Origin: Pyrinomonadaceae bacterium
GTDB lineage: Bacteria; Acidobacteriota; Blastocatellia; Pyrinomonadales; Pyrinomonadaceae
NCBI GenBank assembly: GCA_013811945.1
Contig: JACCUI010000198.1
Coordinates: 1 to 36,571, forward strand
DNA: 36,571 bases
Direction of reading: 5' to 3'
How positions within the stretch are numbered: the first letter of the stretch is position 1; each line of letters starts with the position of its first letter. The notes under the pieces are model-generated. The model was not told the DNA's origin. It did not search any database and worked only from the letters and a program-made list of their open reading frames with translations. The translations under genes and the position numbers were made by a program. Of this stretch, positions 1 through 7,945 are shown one piece after another.

Positions 1-5
1 GACAT
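1..5 (-). CDS. Start of a gene running off the left edge (probably murE)
   Basis: On the minus strand an ATG occupies positions 5-3. It is preceded at positions 19-12 by GAAGGAGC, a good Shine-Dalgarno match with suitable spacing. Only one codon and two bases lie in the window. The call rests on this start signal and on the usual dcw order mraZ-rsmH-ftsL-ftsI-murE; the identity is an inference from neighbours, not from protein sequence. Confidence 0.35.
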
Positions 6-251
6 AGTGATGCTCCTTCGTCTGAGTTGATTGTTAGCAACGTCACTCTACAGACAAAAGATCCATCGCTGTGTCTTTTCTTTCTCTCGATTAGCTACTC
101 CTTTCGGGAGTTTTGCAAGAGGCTCTAGAGCTTACTCCACTTTCAGAACTGCCTCTGCTCGAGCTGCGGTGGGGATCATCTTTGGCTCCCTGAGGGTTTA
201 ATTTGTAGGGTACACCCTCCTGATCAACGCAAACTTAATCAGTGCGAGAAT
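6..251. other. Spacer between ftsI and the next dcw gene
   Basis: This stretch of about 245 bp follows the ftsI stop codon. Apart from the Shine-Dalgarno of the edge gene and a short palindrome (GCTCTAGAGC at 122-131), I see no gene, strong terminator or repeat in it. Plus-strand open frames that start here lie mostly antisense to ftsI and are shadows. Confidence 0.5.
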
Positions 252-2333
252 TCAATTGGCCCGAGCGAAGTCAACAGAGACCACCTGACCTGATCCGACC
301 TCTGAGCCCGGCGCCGGACTCTGGCGGATCACGCGGCCATCACCTCGAGCCTCCACTTGCATTCCCAGGTGCGCACATGCGCGCGCAACGTCCCGAACAC
401 TTCGGCCGCGCAAATCCGGCATCAGGACTGCCTTGTTACTGGCCGCCGCATAAACAATCTCGCCGTCTCTTCCGTCGCGACGGGCTACGCTCGGCAGAGT
501 GGCCTTGCGCTGTTCTTCCAGTCGGGTCCGCGCTTCCTGCGCTTTGGCTGCCTCAGGACTCTGCACTGTCTGCGTCGACTGGGCCACTTGCTCCGACTCT
601 ACGCTGAGCTTCGTATCGGGAGCGATACCAAGGTCCGGCAAAATCTGTTCGGCTATTTCACGGAAGACCGGCGCTGCCACGTCACCACCGTGATAGGCGC
701 CGGCTGGTTCGTCGATCACAACGATGATCACTACCGCGGGGTTATCCACCGGAGCGAAACCAACAAACGACGCAACATGCTTAGTTCTCGAATATGTCTT
801 CGTCTTCGGATCAATCTTCTGCGCTGTGCCAGTCTTGCCAGCCGCGCTGTAACCGTCCAGTTGGGCCATTCTGGCGGTCCCATTCACGGTTACTTCCTCG
901 AGCATCCCGCGCAAAGCTCTCGCTGTTTCCGGAGTGACGACACGCCGCTGTTCCGGAGTCGAACGATATACGCTGGTTCCTGAGGATGTTCGAATTTCGC
1001 GAACCAGATGAGGAGCCACACGCACACCGTCATTTGCCAGGACGCCGAACGCCGCCGCCATCTGAAGCGGAGTTACGCCAAGCTCCTGACCGATAGCAAT
1101 GGATCCAATCGAGGATGCCTGCCAGCGCGTAACCGGCCGCAGCAAGCCCGGTGTCTCGCCCGGTAACTCAATACCGGTGCGCGAACCGAAGCCAAAACGA
1201 GTGATGAAATTATGCATGGTGGCATCGCCCACTCGCAGTCCAAGTTTAATGGCCGCGACATTGCTCGACTTTGCAAGTGCATTGGCAATCGTCAGAGTGC
1301 CAAAGCGTCTATGATCGCGGATCGTTCTCCCGGCAATAGTAATCGCGCCCATTTGACAATCGATGCGATCCTCGGGCTTGACCAGACCCTTTTCGATAGC
1401 CGCAGAAAAAGAAACGATTTTGAAGGTGGACCCCGGCTCGTAAATATTTTGCAGTGCCCAGTTGGATCGTGCTTCTGGCCAGACAGCTCCGACATCGTTA
1501 GGGTCGAAAGTGGGTGCATTGGCGAGGGCCAGGATTTCTCCGGAATGGGGATCGAGAACAATCGCGGTCCCGGACTTGGCGCGGCTTTTCTTAACTGCGG
1601 CCCCGAGTGCCTGTTCGGCCCGATACTGAACCGATTGATCAATCGTGAGAACAATCGTTTGACCGGGCTTTGAGGGAAGTTCAAAACTCTCATAGGCGTT
1701 CCCACTTGAGTCCTTCTCGACGAAGAGTTTTCCAGCTTCACCGGTAATCTTCTCGTTATAGACTTGTTCCACTCCACCCAACCCGGCGCCATCAAGCCCG
1801 ACAAAGCCCAGCACATGTGCTGCGAGGGAACCGTTTGGATAGAAACGCTTCGGCTCCGTACGGAAGTGAACACCAGGCAAGCCGAAACCGCGGATCTTTC
1901 CTGCTTGATCGGCAGACATTCGCCGCGCCAACCATAGAAATCTGCGACCACCATCCTTCGCCTGCGCAAGCTGACCGATTAATCTCTTTTCGTCTAGGTT
2001 GAGTACTGAGGCCACTCGAACTGCAACACAAGCGATATCGCCGGGAGTTTCGAGTTCTGCTGGATCAACGAAGAGGGAGGCGGTTTGGATGCTGCGTGCA
2101 AGCTCACGATCTTGGCGGTCGAGAAGGTGTCCACGTTCGGGTCCCGTTTCCAGGGCAAATTGCTGCTGCCGTTGCGCGCGCCCGACCAGTCTTTCGTGGT
2201 CGGAAATCTGCAGGTAGACCAGACGGACACTGATCGCCAGCATCCAACAGACAATAAACGCCGCGACAAGAAGCGCGCGGCGTATTGAAGCGTCAGGTCG
2301 AGTTTTCGATTCAGCGGAAAGGCGTGCCAACAT
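252..2333 (-). CDS. ftsI: Penicillin-binding protein, FtsI/PBP2 type, with C-terminal PASTA domain
   Basis: Septal peptidoglycan transpeptidase of 693 residues that cross-links stem peptides during division. Residues about 18-42 form one membrane helix after a short basic cytoplasmic tail. A dimerisation domain follows (residues about 60-220), then the transpeptidase domain. The penicillin-binding motifs are in order: STFK at 302-305 (catalytic Ser302), SSN at 356-358 and KTGT at 500-503. Residues about 633-693 form one PASTA domain (starting near VLMPDLRGRSV), as in many Gram-positive and acidobacterial FtsI/SpoVD proteins and unlike E. coli FtsI. It lies 87 bp downstream of the ftsL-like gene in the dcw cluster. 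The periplasmic location is inferred from the single N-terminal helix. Confidence 0.93.
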   Translation of the reverse strand: MLARLSAESKTRPDASIRRALLVAAFIVCWMLAISVRLVYLQISDHERLVGRAQRQQQFALETGPERGHLLDRQDRELARSIQTASLFVDPAELETPGDIACVAVRVASVLNLDEKRLIGQLAQAKDGGRRFLWLARRMSADQAGKIRGFGLPGVHFRTEPKRFYPNGSLAAHVLGFVGLDGAGLGGVEQVYNEKITGEAGKLFVEKDSSGNAYESFELPSKPGQTIVLTIDQSVQYRAEQALGAAVKKSRAKSGTAIVLDPHSGEILALANAPTFDPNDVGAVWPEARSNWALQNIYEPGSTFKIVSFSAAIEKGLVKPEDRIDCQMGAITIAGRTIRDHRRFGTLTIANALAKSSNVAAIKLGLRVGDATMHNFITRFGFGSRTGIELPGETPGLLRPVTRWQASSIGSIAIGQELGVTPLQMAAAFGVLANDGVRVAPHLVREIRTSSGTSVYRSTPEQRRVVTPETARALRGMLEEVTVNGTARMAQLDGYSAAGKTGTAQKIDPKTKTYSRTKHVASFVGFAPVDNPAVVIIVVIDEPAGAYHGGDVAAPVFREIAEQILPDLGIAPDTKLSVESEQVAQSTQTVQSPEAAKAQEARTRLEEQRKATLPSVARRDGRDGEIVYAAASNKAVLMPDLRGRSVRDVARACAHLGMQVEARGDGRVIRQSPAPGSEVGSGQVVSVDFARAN

Positions 2334-2420
2334 TGCCGAAATGGATCCCTTCTGACGATACCGCCAGGGACAGCACCAAGTTGGTCAAACTTCGCCCAGG
2401 GGTGGCGCAGTTTCAAGCAA

Positions 2421-2813
2421 CTATTGACGTCTGAACGAAGCGGCGGGATTAATGACGGCCGTGACCAGGGGAAGCCGTCTCTGTTCGTTCGCCGTCTGAG
2501 TTCCAACCTGTCCGGCCTTCAATGGCTTAAGCCCTAATTGACGCGCCGCAGATTCCAACCGAGCCGGAGCTGCTGCTTGTTCCTTCTCGAGCAGTAATCG
2601 CTGTTGCTCCGCAAGTAGGTGTTGCCGTTCGTGGCGCAGACTCTCGCTCTCGTACCCGAATTGAACGGCGGCAAAATGCTGCCGCGCCGCAAATACGAAA
2701 CCAACTGCCAACACGAGGCCGCAACAAAGCAGGAATACCAGTCGGGAGCGCGCGCGAAAGTCGCGTTCGCGACGGACACGAGTGTTTCGCTGATTTGAAG
2801 GATGTCTTTGCAT
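2421..2813 (-). CDS. ftsL: FtsL-like cell division protein
   Basis: Small bitopic membrane protein of 130 residues: a basic N-terminal tail rich in Arg, one transmembrane helix (around RLVFLLCCGLVLAVGFVF), then a heptad-type coiled coil rich in Glu, Gln and Leu. This is the FtsL/FtsB architecture, and its place between rsmH and ftsI is the classic ftsL position. FtsL sequences diverge strongly, so the call rests on architecture and synteny. The ATG at 2813 is chosen because GGAG sits at 2824-2821, 7 bp upstream. The open frame continues to 2870, but the extra residues would be encoded by the end of a repeat element (2837-3215), so longer starts are unlikely. Confidence 0.8.
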   Translation of the reverse strand: MQRHPSNQRNTRVRRERDFRARSRLVFLLCCGLVLAVGFVFAARQHFAAVQFGYESESLRHERQHLLAEQQRLLLEKEQAAAPARLESAARQLGLKPLKAGQVGTQTANEQRRLPLVTAVINPAASFRRQ

Positions 2814-2836
2814 TAGTAGGCTCCACTTTTCGGGGG

Positions 2837-3215
2837 CTAGGCCCGGATTATTCATGAACCTTCGTGTCATTCCAACCTGCGAGCAGGCCTTCGAGTCCTG
2901 CCTCGATATTCACGCTGAAGGCGTGGAAGCTAATAGCCGGGGGCAAGCGCAGCGACGCCCCCGGAACTGCGACAAACGAGAGATTTCGACCCTGAAAGGG
3001 TCGCACTCTTCCGTAAAGCCACAACACTTGGAGTTTTTGTTTGGGTTTCACCCTTTCAGGGTCGGACGAGCTTTGCAGCTTTCCGGGGGCGCTGCCCCCG
3101 GCTATTGACTCCGTCCCTTTCAGGGACAAGGCAAAAACTTCAAGCATTTTTCGAAAGCTCCTTACTTCGCAGGCTTAGTGAACAACCACCGCAGTTCATG
3201 AATAATGCGGGCTAG
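2837..3215. mobile_element. MITE-like element with terminal inverted repeats carrying a palindrome cassette
   Basis: The left end 2837-2858 and right end 3195-3215 are inverted copies: the left reads ATTATTCATGAA from 2847, preceded by CTAGGCCCGG, and the right is its reverse complement with one substitution and one indel. Inside lie several perfect or near-perfect short palindromes: CACGCTGAAGGCGTG (2911-2925), a GCCGGGGGC/GCCCCCGG pair around 2937-2963, a GACCC/GGGTC hairpin near 2987-3003, CCGGGGGCGCTGCCCCCGG (about 3087-3105) and GTCCCTTTCAGGGAC (about 3114-3128). No transposase frame is present. It sits between rsmH and ftsL in an otherwise compact operon. Confidence 0.65.
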
Positions 3216-3246
3216 ACCTCATTAGACGAGTGCGCAATGCGACTCG

Positions 3247-4215
3247 TCATGTTAAAGAGAGTTTCCTGCAAGCCCGCAACTTTGCGCTACGCGCACGCGG
3301 ATTCTGTTCGACCTCGGTATCATCAGGAACAACCGGACGCCTTGTAAGGAGTTCAACCGCCCGCCGGGCGCCACAGGAGCAAACAGGAACTCGTGGCGGG
3401 CACTGGCAGTACCCGGAGAGCCGGCGAAGTTCGTGCTTGATAATTCGATCCTCAAGCGAATGGAAACTAATCGCTGAGAATCGTCCGTCGGGTTGTAAAA
3501 GATCTATCGCTGCGGCAATGAATTGATCCAGCCCTGCGAGCTCGCGATTGACTGCTATTCGCAAAGCCTGGAACGTTCGGGTTGCCGGATGAATAGCCCT
3601 GGTCTTGCTATAGCCGACTGCGCGTTGCACCAGATCAGCCAGGGCTTTAGTTGTTTGAATCGGTTCCCCTCGCTCGCGACTCTCAACGATCCACTTGGCA
3701 ATGCGGCGCGAGCGCCGCTCTTCGCCATACTCGAAAAGAATCCTGGCTATCTCCGCCTCCGGCTGAAGAAGCAACTCGGAGGCAGTTTCGGTCTCGCTCG
3801 CTGGATTCATGCGCATATCCAACGGAGCGTCGAAGCGAAAACTAAACCCTCTCGTGGCGGAATCAATTTGCAGTGACGAAACGCCGAGATCAGCCAGCAC
3901 TCCCCGTATTTGCTTCCCTCCGGCGTCTTCCACGATCGCACTAATCTCTCGGAAGTCTGCCTGGAAGGGACGAAATCGGTTTCCAAACCGCGCCAGGCGT
4001 CTACTCGCATAATCGAGCGCCTCATTGTCCAGGTCGATCCCGAATACACGAGTCTCATTGGAGCTTTCCAGAATCGCTTCGGTATGACCGCCTAGTCCGA
4101 CAGTGCAATCGATGAAGAGACCTCCCCGCTCAGGAGCAAGGAATTGCATGGTCTGTTCAAGCAGCACGGGACGGTGGGGCGCGCCTATGCCCCCCAAAGG
4201 CGCAACCATCACCAC
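3247..4215 (-). CDS. rsmH: 16S rRNA (cytosine(1402)-N(4))-methyltransferase RsmH
   Basis: SAM-dependent methyltransferase (322 residues, normal length) that N4-methylates C1402 of 16S rRNA at the ribosomal P site. The N-terminal HRPVLLEQTM, the SAM-binding loop DCTVGLGGHTEAIL, the LADLGVSSLQID segment, GFSFRFDAPLDMRM, the helical insert (EYGEERRSRRIA) and the C-terminal FSAISFHSLEDRIIK are all characteristic. A near-C-terminal Cys cluster (CQCPPRVPVCSCG) is also seen in relatives. The start may be 4215 or the second ATG at 4209. It lies in the dcw cluster between mraZ and ftsL, separated from mraZ by about 100 bp that hold an inverted repeat. Confidence 0.97.
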   Translation of the reverse strand: MVMVAPLGGIGAPHRPVLLEQTMQFLAPERGGLFIDCTVGLGGHTEAILESSNETRVFGIDLDNEALDYASRRLARFGNRFRPFQADFREISAIVEDAGGKQIRGVLADLGVSSLQIDSATRGFSFRFDAPLDMRMNPASETETASELLLQPEAEIARILFEYGEERRSRRIAKWIVESRERGEPIQTTKALADLVQRAVGYSKTRAIHPATRTFQALRIAVNRELAGLDQFIAAAIDLLQPDGRFSAISFHSLEDRIIKHELRRLSGYCQCPPRVPVCSCGARRAVELLTRRPVVPDDTEVEQNPRARSAKLRACRKLSLT

Positions 4216-4249
4216 CGCCCCGTGATCTTGTTCAAAGAACTATCTGCGC

Positions 4250-4316
4250 GTGAATCGTAAATAGGGAATCGTGAATAGCGGGGTTTTTCCATTTACGATT
4301 ACCATCTACGATTTAT
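4250..4316. repeat. Inverted repeat of short AATCGTAAAT-like words
   Basis: Between rsmH and mraZ, the left arm (4250-4278) contains tandem degenerate words GAATCGTAAAT and GAATCGTGAAT. The right arm (4289-4316) contains their complements (ATTTACGATT, CTACGATTTA), around a short centre. The transcript would form an imperfect hairpin. A related block made of the same words lies at 12625-12720 in the BMC operon. Confidence 0.65.
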
Positions 4317-4318
4317 GT

Positions 4319-4759
4319 CTAAATTCCCAATCTCGCAATCGCCGCTTCGTCTTCTTCCGTATAAGGGTCTGAAAGCATGCGTAACTTAAACTTGTCTAGC
4401 TCCCAAACCTCGAGGTACGTGAGGTATCCCATGACTGCTACGTCACCGATGACCTCGGCACTCTTGCGTAGCAGCGGATGGATGAGTAGTCGACCTTGTC
4501 CGTCGATGACAGCCTGTTGGCCGAAGTAGTTCGTTCTGTCAAGGAACTTGCGTCGTGCCGGATCCATCGTTGGTAAGAGCGAAAGGCGTTGCTCGATGGA
4601 TTCCCATTCCCTCAGTGGGTATATGCGAACGTTTTCGCCCGTAAGACTCGTGATGTAGAACTCGCTACCATGTTTTTCCTCTATCAGGCGTCGGAATGGC
4701 GTCGGCACCTTTAGCCGACCCTTCGGGTCAATCCGGGCGGTGTAGTTTCCCCGAAGCAT
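4319..4759 (-). CDS. mraZ: Transcriptional regulator MraZ
   Basis: First gene of the dcw cluster, 146 residues, matching the family's usual length. MraZ is a DNA-binding protein of the AbrB/SpoVT double-psi fold that forms a ring and represses or tunes its own operon. The two SpoVT-type repeats are visible: [20 protein letters not shown] at the start, and the second around [20 protein letters not shown]. The frame is open to 5053, but the extra N-terminal residues fall in repeat DNA and the promoter region. The start at 4759 ([15 protein letters not shown]) fits the family exactly. GTGGN boxes upstream support autoregulation. Confidence 0.93.
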   Translation of the reverse strand: MLRGNYTARIDPKGRLKVPTPFRRLIEEKHGSEFYITSLTGENVRIYPLREWESIEQRLSLLPTMDPARRKFLDRTNYFGQQAVIDGQGRLLIHPLLRKSAEVIGDVAVMGYLTYLEVWELDKFKLRMLSDPYTEEDEAAIARLGI

Positions 4760-4831
4760 AATGTTGACGGTCAAGATTTGTTGGGTGGCCGTAGGAAAAG
4801 TTGCTAATGATCGGTCGTAACGAGGATTGGA

Positions 4832-4856
4832 CCCACTTCCGACCACTTTCGACCAC
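4832..4856 (-). promoter_or_regulatory. Probable MraZ operator: three GTGGN direct repeats, 10 bp apart
   Basis: Read on the minus strand, the region has GTGGTCGAAA, GTGGTCGGAA, then GTGGGTCC, so GTGGN boxes start at exactly 10-bp intervals (cores at 4856-4852, 4846-4842 and 4836-4832). MraZ is known to bind tandem TGGGN/GTGGG-type boxes separated by 5 nt upstream of mraZ. The boxes lie about 75-100 bp before the start codon, where the mraZ promoter is expected. I did not identify a convincing -35/-10 pair. Confidence 0.75.
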
Positions 4857-4960
4857 CCGCGTCGGATACTACGCGCCTCAGATAGACGTGTCAATAGGAA
4901 ACCTCGGAAATACTTAGGCTTTCTAATTTTCTCGTCTACGGTCGACAAACTTCTTGTTCG

Positions 4961-5099
4961 CCTGTTGTCTGCCGTCTGGGGGTAGGAGGCAGGAGGCCGA
5001 CGGCAGACGGCAGGAAAGCAAGAGCCAGAAAGCAAAAGCCGATTCCCAAGCACTTGAACGTGCTTCCTTCATGTCTGCCGTCTGCCGTCTGCCGTCTGC
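4961..5099. repeat. TCTGCCG tandem array with inverted copy
   Basis: The 7-mer TCTGCCG is repeated in tandem at 5074-5099, occurs again near 4968-4976, and appears inverted (CGGCAGACGGCAG) near 5000-5013. Between them is the palindrome AAGCAC/GTGCTT (5048-5065). The block lies in the divergent gap between mraZ and the ZIP transporter, and transcripts could fold into a long hairpin. The units are too short and lack spacers, so it is not a CRISPR array. Confidence 0.7.
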
Positions 5100-5202
5100 T
5101 CCCGACCTATTCCAACCGACCTGATAGGCACGGTCCAAGGCCATGATGTATATTGACCCGCCCGTGTTACGGTCCAACAATTTATAACTGAGTAGTATCT
5201 GG

Positions 5203-6036
5203 ATGGAGTCAATCCTGGGACGACTGCCCGAACTTCTCCTCTTCGGCGTGATTGCCGCGGGAGCAAATTTGGTTGGCGGTCTTGTATTAATCAAAGCCGG
5301 TGCTCACCGATTTGGGGAGCGTTTTCTGAAATATCTGGTCGCGCTCGGCGCGGGTTTCATGTTGGCAGCCATCTTCATCGAGATTCTTCCCGAGACTGTC
5401 AGTCTGTGGACTCAGGGCCGTTCGGGGGAAAACGCCGCGGAAGCAGTCGTGGGGGCCATGACGCTCCTACTCGCGGGCTATCTGGTCATTCAACTCTTTG
5501 AACACACGATTGCTCCGCACTTCCACTTTGGTGCCGAGACACATCCGGAGTCTTTCATGCGACCCTCCGCCGCCTACACGGCAGTCGGGGGACTCTGGAT
5601 TCATACGTTCTTCGACGGGGTCTCGATCGCGGCGGCTTTTCTGGTTAGCTTTCGAGTTGGGCTGCTCGTTTTTATTGCGATTCTCTTGCACAAGATGCCC
5701 GAAGGGTTCACTGTTGCCTCAATAATCTTGGCATCGGGACGGTCTGAGAAGAAGGCTCTGCTGGCTACTGCGGCGATCGGCGCGGCCACGCTCGCGGGGG
5801 TTGTGGGAGTCGCAATGCTTCAGGCGAAGATTCAGTCGGCAGTTGCTTATGCCCTGCCCTTCTCCGCTGGCGTAACCCTCTATGTAGCCGCCAGCGACTT
5901 AATTCCTGAGGTGAATCATAACGAAGAACGAAACCCCATGGTGTCGATCGTCGTTTTTGTGGGCGTAGCGATGTTCTATATTTTACATAAACTGATTGGA
6001 CTACTAGACGGATTAGCGGCTGTGCGACTTGGCTAG
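5203..6036 (+). CDS. ZIP family divalent metal transporter
   Basis: Inner-membrane protein of 277 residues with about eight hydrophobic helices, predicted to import Zn2+ or related metals into the cytoplasm. The two signature metal-binding helices are visible: HTFFDGVSIAAAF (TM4-type) and HKMPEGF (TM5-type, the HKxPE motif). A histidine-rich loop (FEHTIAPHFHFG) lies between TM3 and TM4, as in many ZIPs. The following TPM gene starts 6 bp after the stop codon, so the two are probably co-transcribed. Metal specificity cannot be read from the sequence, and no metal-responsive operator was recognised. Confidence 0.9.
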   Translation: MESILGRLPELLLFGVIAAGANLVGGLVLIKAGAHRFGERFLKYLVALGAGFMLAAIFIEILPETVSLWTQGRSGENAAEAVVGAMTLLLAGYLVIQLFEHTIAPHFHFGAETHPESFMRPSAAYTAVGGLWIHTFFDGVSIAAAFLVSFRVGLLVFIAILLHKMPEGFTVASIILASGRSEKKALLATAAIGAATLAGVVGVAMLQAKIQSAVAYALPFSAGVTLYVAASDLIPEVNHNEERNPMVSIVVFVGVAMFYILHKLIGLLDGLAAVRLG

Positions 6037-6042
6037 GTACAC

Positions 6043-6927
6043 ATGGTTTTCAGACCCGGGTTGATTCTAAAATTCCGTATCGCTTTTCTGGCCATCGCTT
6101 TCGCGACTCTGGTTTGGTTGCCTGGACCAAACGTCCTCGCTCAATCTACGACCAAGTCGCCCATTCCTCTTCCTGAACCATTCACTCCAATCGTTGACTA
6201 TGCAAATGTCATAGATCCCGAAACTCGAAGGCTTCTGGAAGCGATCTATAGGAATCTCAAGGAGCGAGCTGATATCGAATTCGCAGTCGCAACTGTCCCG
6301 TCGACGGGCGACCGCGACATCTTCGAGTACTCGCTGGACATTGCCCGTGGCTGGGGGATTGGATCAAAGGAAGGTGAGAAAAACGGCCTCCTCCTGGTGG
6401 TGGCCGTCAATGACCGCAAATACTTTACTCAAGTTAGCCGTCACCTTGAAGGTGATCTGAATGACGGTTTAGTTGGACAAATCCAGCGCCAACGTTTGGT
6501 ACCGCAGTTCCGACGAGGGAATTATAACCAGGGAATCTACGATACGATTCAGGCCTACGTCGCTACTCTGGCAGAAAAGCGGGGCTTCACCGTTGAAGGT
6601 ATAGACCAGAGTTACGCTTATCGCGCTCCGCGGGAACAACCCAGGAGCCAGCCCACGGCTGCGGTGCCTTCCTCATGCTGCGCTCTCGGTGTCGTGGTTA
6701 TTTTCATAATTATCCTCCTTTCCATCATGCGGGGCGGGGGCGGAGGTTGCCTGAATATGTTTTTACTGGGCTCTTTGCTCAATAGCGGTGGCCGGGGAGG
6801 TTGGGGTGGTTCCAGCAGCGGCTGGAGTGGTGGCGGATTTGGCGGGGGCGGGGGCGGCGGAGGCTTTGGTGGTGGTTTCGGTGGGGGAGGTAGTTTTGGA
6901 GGTGGAGGTGCCGGCGGTAGTTGGTAG
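6043..6927 (+). CDS. TPM-domain (YgcG-type) membrane protein with Gly-rich tail
   Basis: 294-residue protein. A signal peptide or anchor (residues about 10-33, ending near VLAQ) is followed by a TPM domain (about 48-200; VDYANVIDPETRRLLEAIY, then GEKNGLLLVVAVNDRKYF and the NYNQGIYDTIQAYVATL end). A transmembrane segment follows (about 210-227), then a tail of about 70 residues dominated by Gly with Ser, Phe and Trp. This is the usual layout of YgcG-like proteins, which often pair with LemA; a lemA gene lies two genes downstream. The exact role of such proteins is uncertain (TPM domains are proposed to act as chaperone-, photosystem- or phosphatase-related modules). Confidence 0.85.
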   Translation: MVFRPGLILKFRIAFLAIAFATLVWLPGPNVLAQSTTKSPIPLPEPFTPIVDYANVIDPETRRLLEAIYRNLKERADIEFAVATVPSTGDRDIFEYSLDIARGWGIGSKEGEKNGLLLVVAVNDRKYFTQVSRHLEGDLNDGLVGQIQRQRLVPQFRRGNYNQGIYDTIQAYVATLAEKRGFTVEGIDQSYAYRAPREQPRSQPTAAVPSSCCALGVVVIFIIILLSIMRGGGGGCLNMFLLGSLLNSGGRGGWGGSSSGWSGGGFGGGGGGGGFGGGFGGGGSFGGGGAGGSW

Positions 6928-7017
6928 GGGACCAGTGAGCTTTGGCCGATCACGATGCCCCGGACGCTGTCGCGACTTGAGTCCGGACTCTGCTACTATC
7001 CACGGCATACAATAAAG

Positions 7018-7758
7018 ATGGTTAAGACATTAGTTAAGGAAGCGCTGAATGGCTTGGTTACCGACTTGCGCGCGACGCATGGCGATAATCTCGCCTCCGT
7101 GGTGCTTTACGGTTCTGCGGCGGCGGGGGACCAGGTAGAGTTGCGGTCGGATTACAATTTGCTCATCGCCCTGAACAGGATAACTCCTGAAGATCTTCGC
7201 CAGGCCCAGGCGCCCATGCGCGAATGGCGCCGATTGGGGCATCCGATTCCTGTCTACTTCACGGTCGAGGAACTATCGGATGCTGCGGACGTATTTCCCA
7301 TCGAGTTTCATCAAATGGCAAATGCGCGCGTTGTCCTTTTTGGCAGAGACCCGTTCGAGGTCGTCAAGCTTTCTGACGCTCACTTGAGGCATCAGGCCGA
7401 GTACGAGCTTCGTAGTAAGCTGATTCAACTCCGTCGTCTTTACATTCCCGCGTGCGTATCAGTCGAAAAGCTTTGCGATCTGATGAGCGACAGTCTGGCA
7501 AGTTTCGCATCTCTATTTCGCGCGGTGTTGATGCTTCATGGTAAGGAGGCGCCGGTCGCGAAACCCGACTGTGTGCGAGCGACGGCTAAACTGTTGAAAC
7601 TTGACCTGCGACCGTTTGAGAGAATATTTGCCATGCGGGCCACGGGTGAGCGGCCCGCCACGGACGAGGAAGCCAATGAACTTTTCGCGGCCTATATGGT
7701 ACAAATCGAACACGTAGTTGAGGCGATTGACGAGAAAAAACTGGAGATGCACCCTTGA
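7018..7758 (+). CDS. Nucleotidyltransferase-fold protein with altered catalytic motif
   Basis: 246-residue cytoplasmic protein. An N-terminal Pol-beta-type nucleotidyltransferase fold is suggested by YGSAAAGDQVELRSDYNLL (residues 31-49), matching the GS...D-x-D pattern. The second Asp is replaced by Asn (D45, N47), which may weaken or abolish metal-dependent transfer. The C-terminal half is helical, with no motif I recognise beyond resembling a HEPN or substrate-binding helical domain. The ATG at 7018 is preferred over 6955 because homology-like sequence begins only after it. It sits between the TPM and lemA genes; the link is unexplained. Confidence 0.7.
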   Translation: MVKTLVKEALNGLVTDLRATHGDNLASVVLYGSAAAGDQVELRSDYNLLIALNRITPEDLRQAQAPMREWRRLGHPIPVYFTVEELSDAADVFPIEFHQMANARVVLFGRDPFEVVKLSDAHLRHQAEYELRSKLIQLRRLYIPACVSVEKLCDLMSDSLASFASLFRAVLMLHGKEAPVAKPDCVRATAKLLKLDLRPFERIFAMRATGERPATDEEANELFAAYMVQIEHVVEAIDEKKLEMHP

Positions 7759-7825
7759 ACAGATAACTGTTCTGTGAAACAAGCCCAGTCTCTCGTTGTT
7801 TGAGCGAAGTTCCAGCAACAAAAGA

Positions 7826-7891
7826 CGATCCACGAAATGACACGAAACAACGCGAAGCTGGTTAGTGGACTTCGTGAGATTTCGTGGATCG
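7826..7891. repeat. Inverted repeat, copy 1 of the GATCCACGAAAT family
   Basis: The left arm 7826-7846 (CGATCCACGAAATGACACGA...) and right arm 7871-7891 are inverted copies with 2 mismatches in 21 bp, around a 24-bp centre. A second copy with nearly the same arms lies at 27980-28048. Both sit in gaps upstream of plus-strand genes (lemA and pcrA). This looks like a small REP/MITE-type intergenic family. Confidence 0.7.
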
Positions 7892-7945
7892 TTTCTGTTG
7901 GGCGGGGCCTATAAATCAAGTTAAGAACCTTCTGGAGATTGAAAC

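Noticed and set aside
242..983. Plus-strand open frames antisense to ftsI
   Set aside because: They mirror a strongly supported PBP gene with all catalytic motifs and have Arg/Ser/Leu-rich shadow composition.
4961..5099. CRISPR array
   Set aside because: The unit is only 7 bp, copies are adjacent without unique spacers, some are inverted, and no cas genes are present in the window.
5153..5188. Sigma-70 promoter for the ZIP gene (TTGACC and TATAAC)
   Set aside because: The spacing between the two hexamers is about 24 bp, far from the usual 16-18 bp.
6618..6953. Proline-rich minus-strand open frame of 111 codons
   Set aside because: It is the reverse complement of the Gly-rich tail (GGN codons) of the TPM protein, which gives Pro codons on the other strand.
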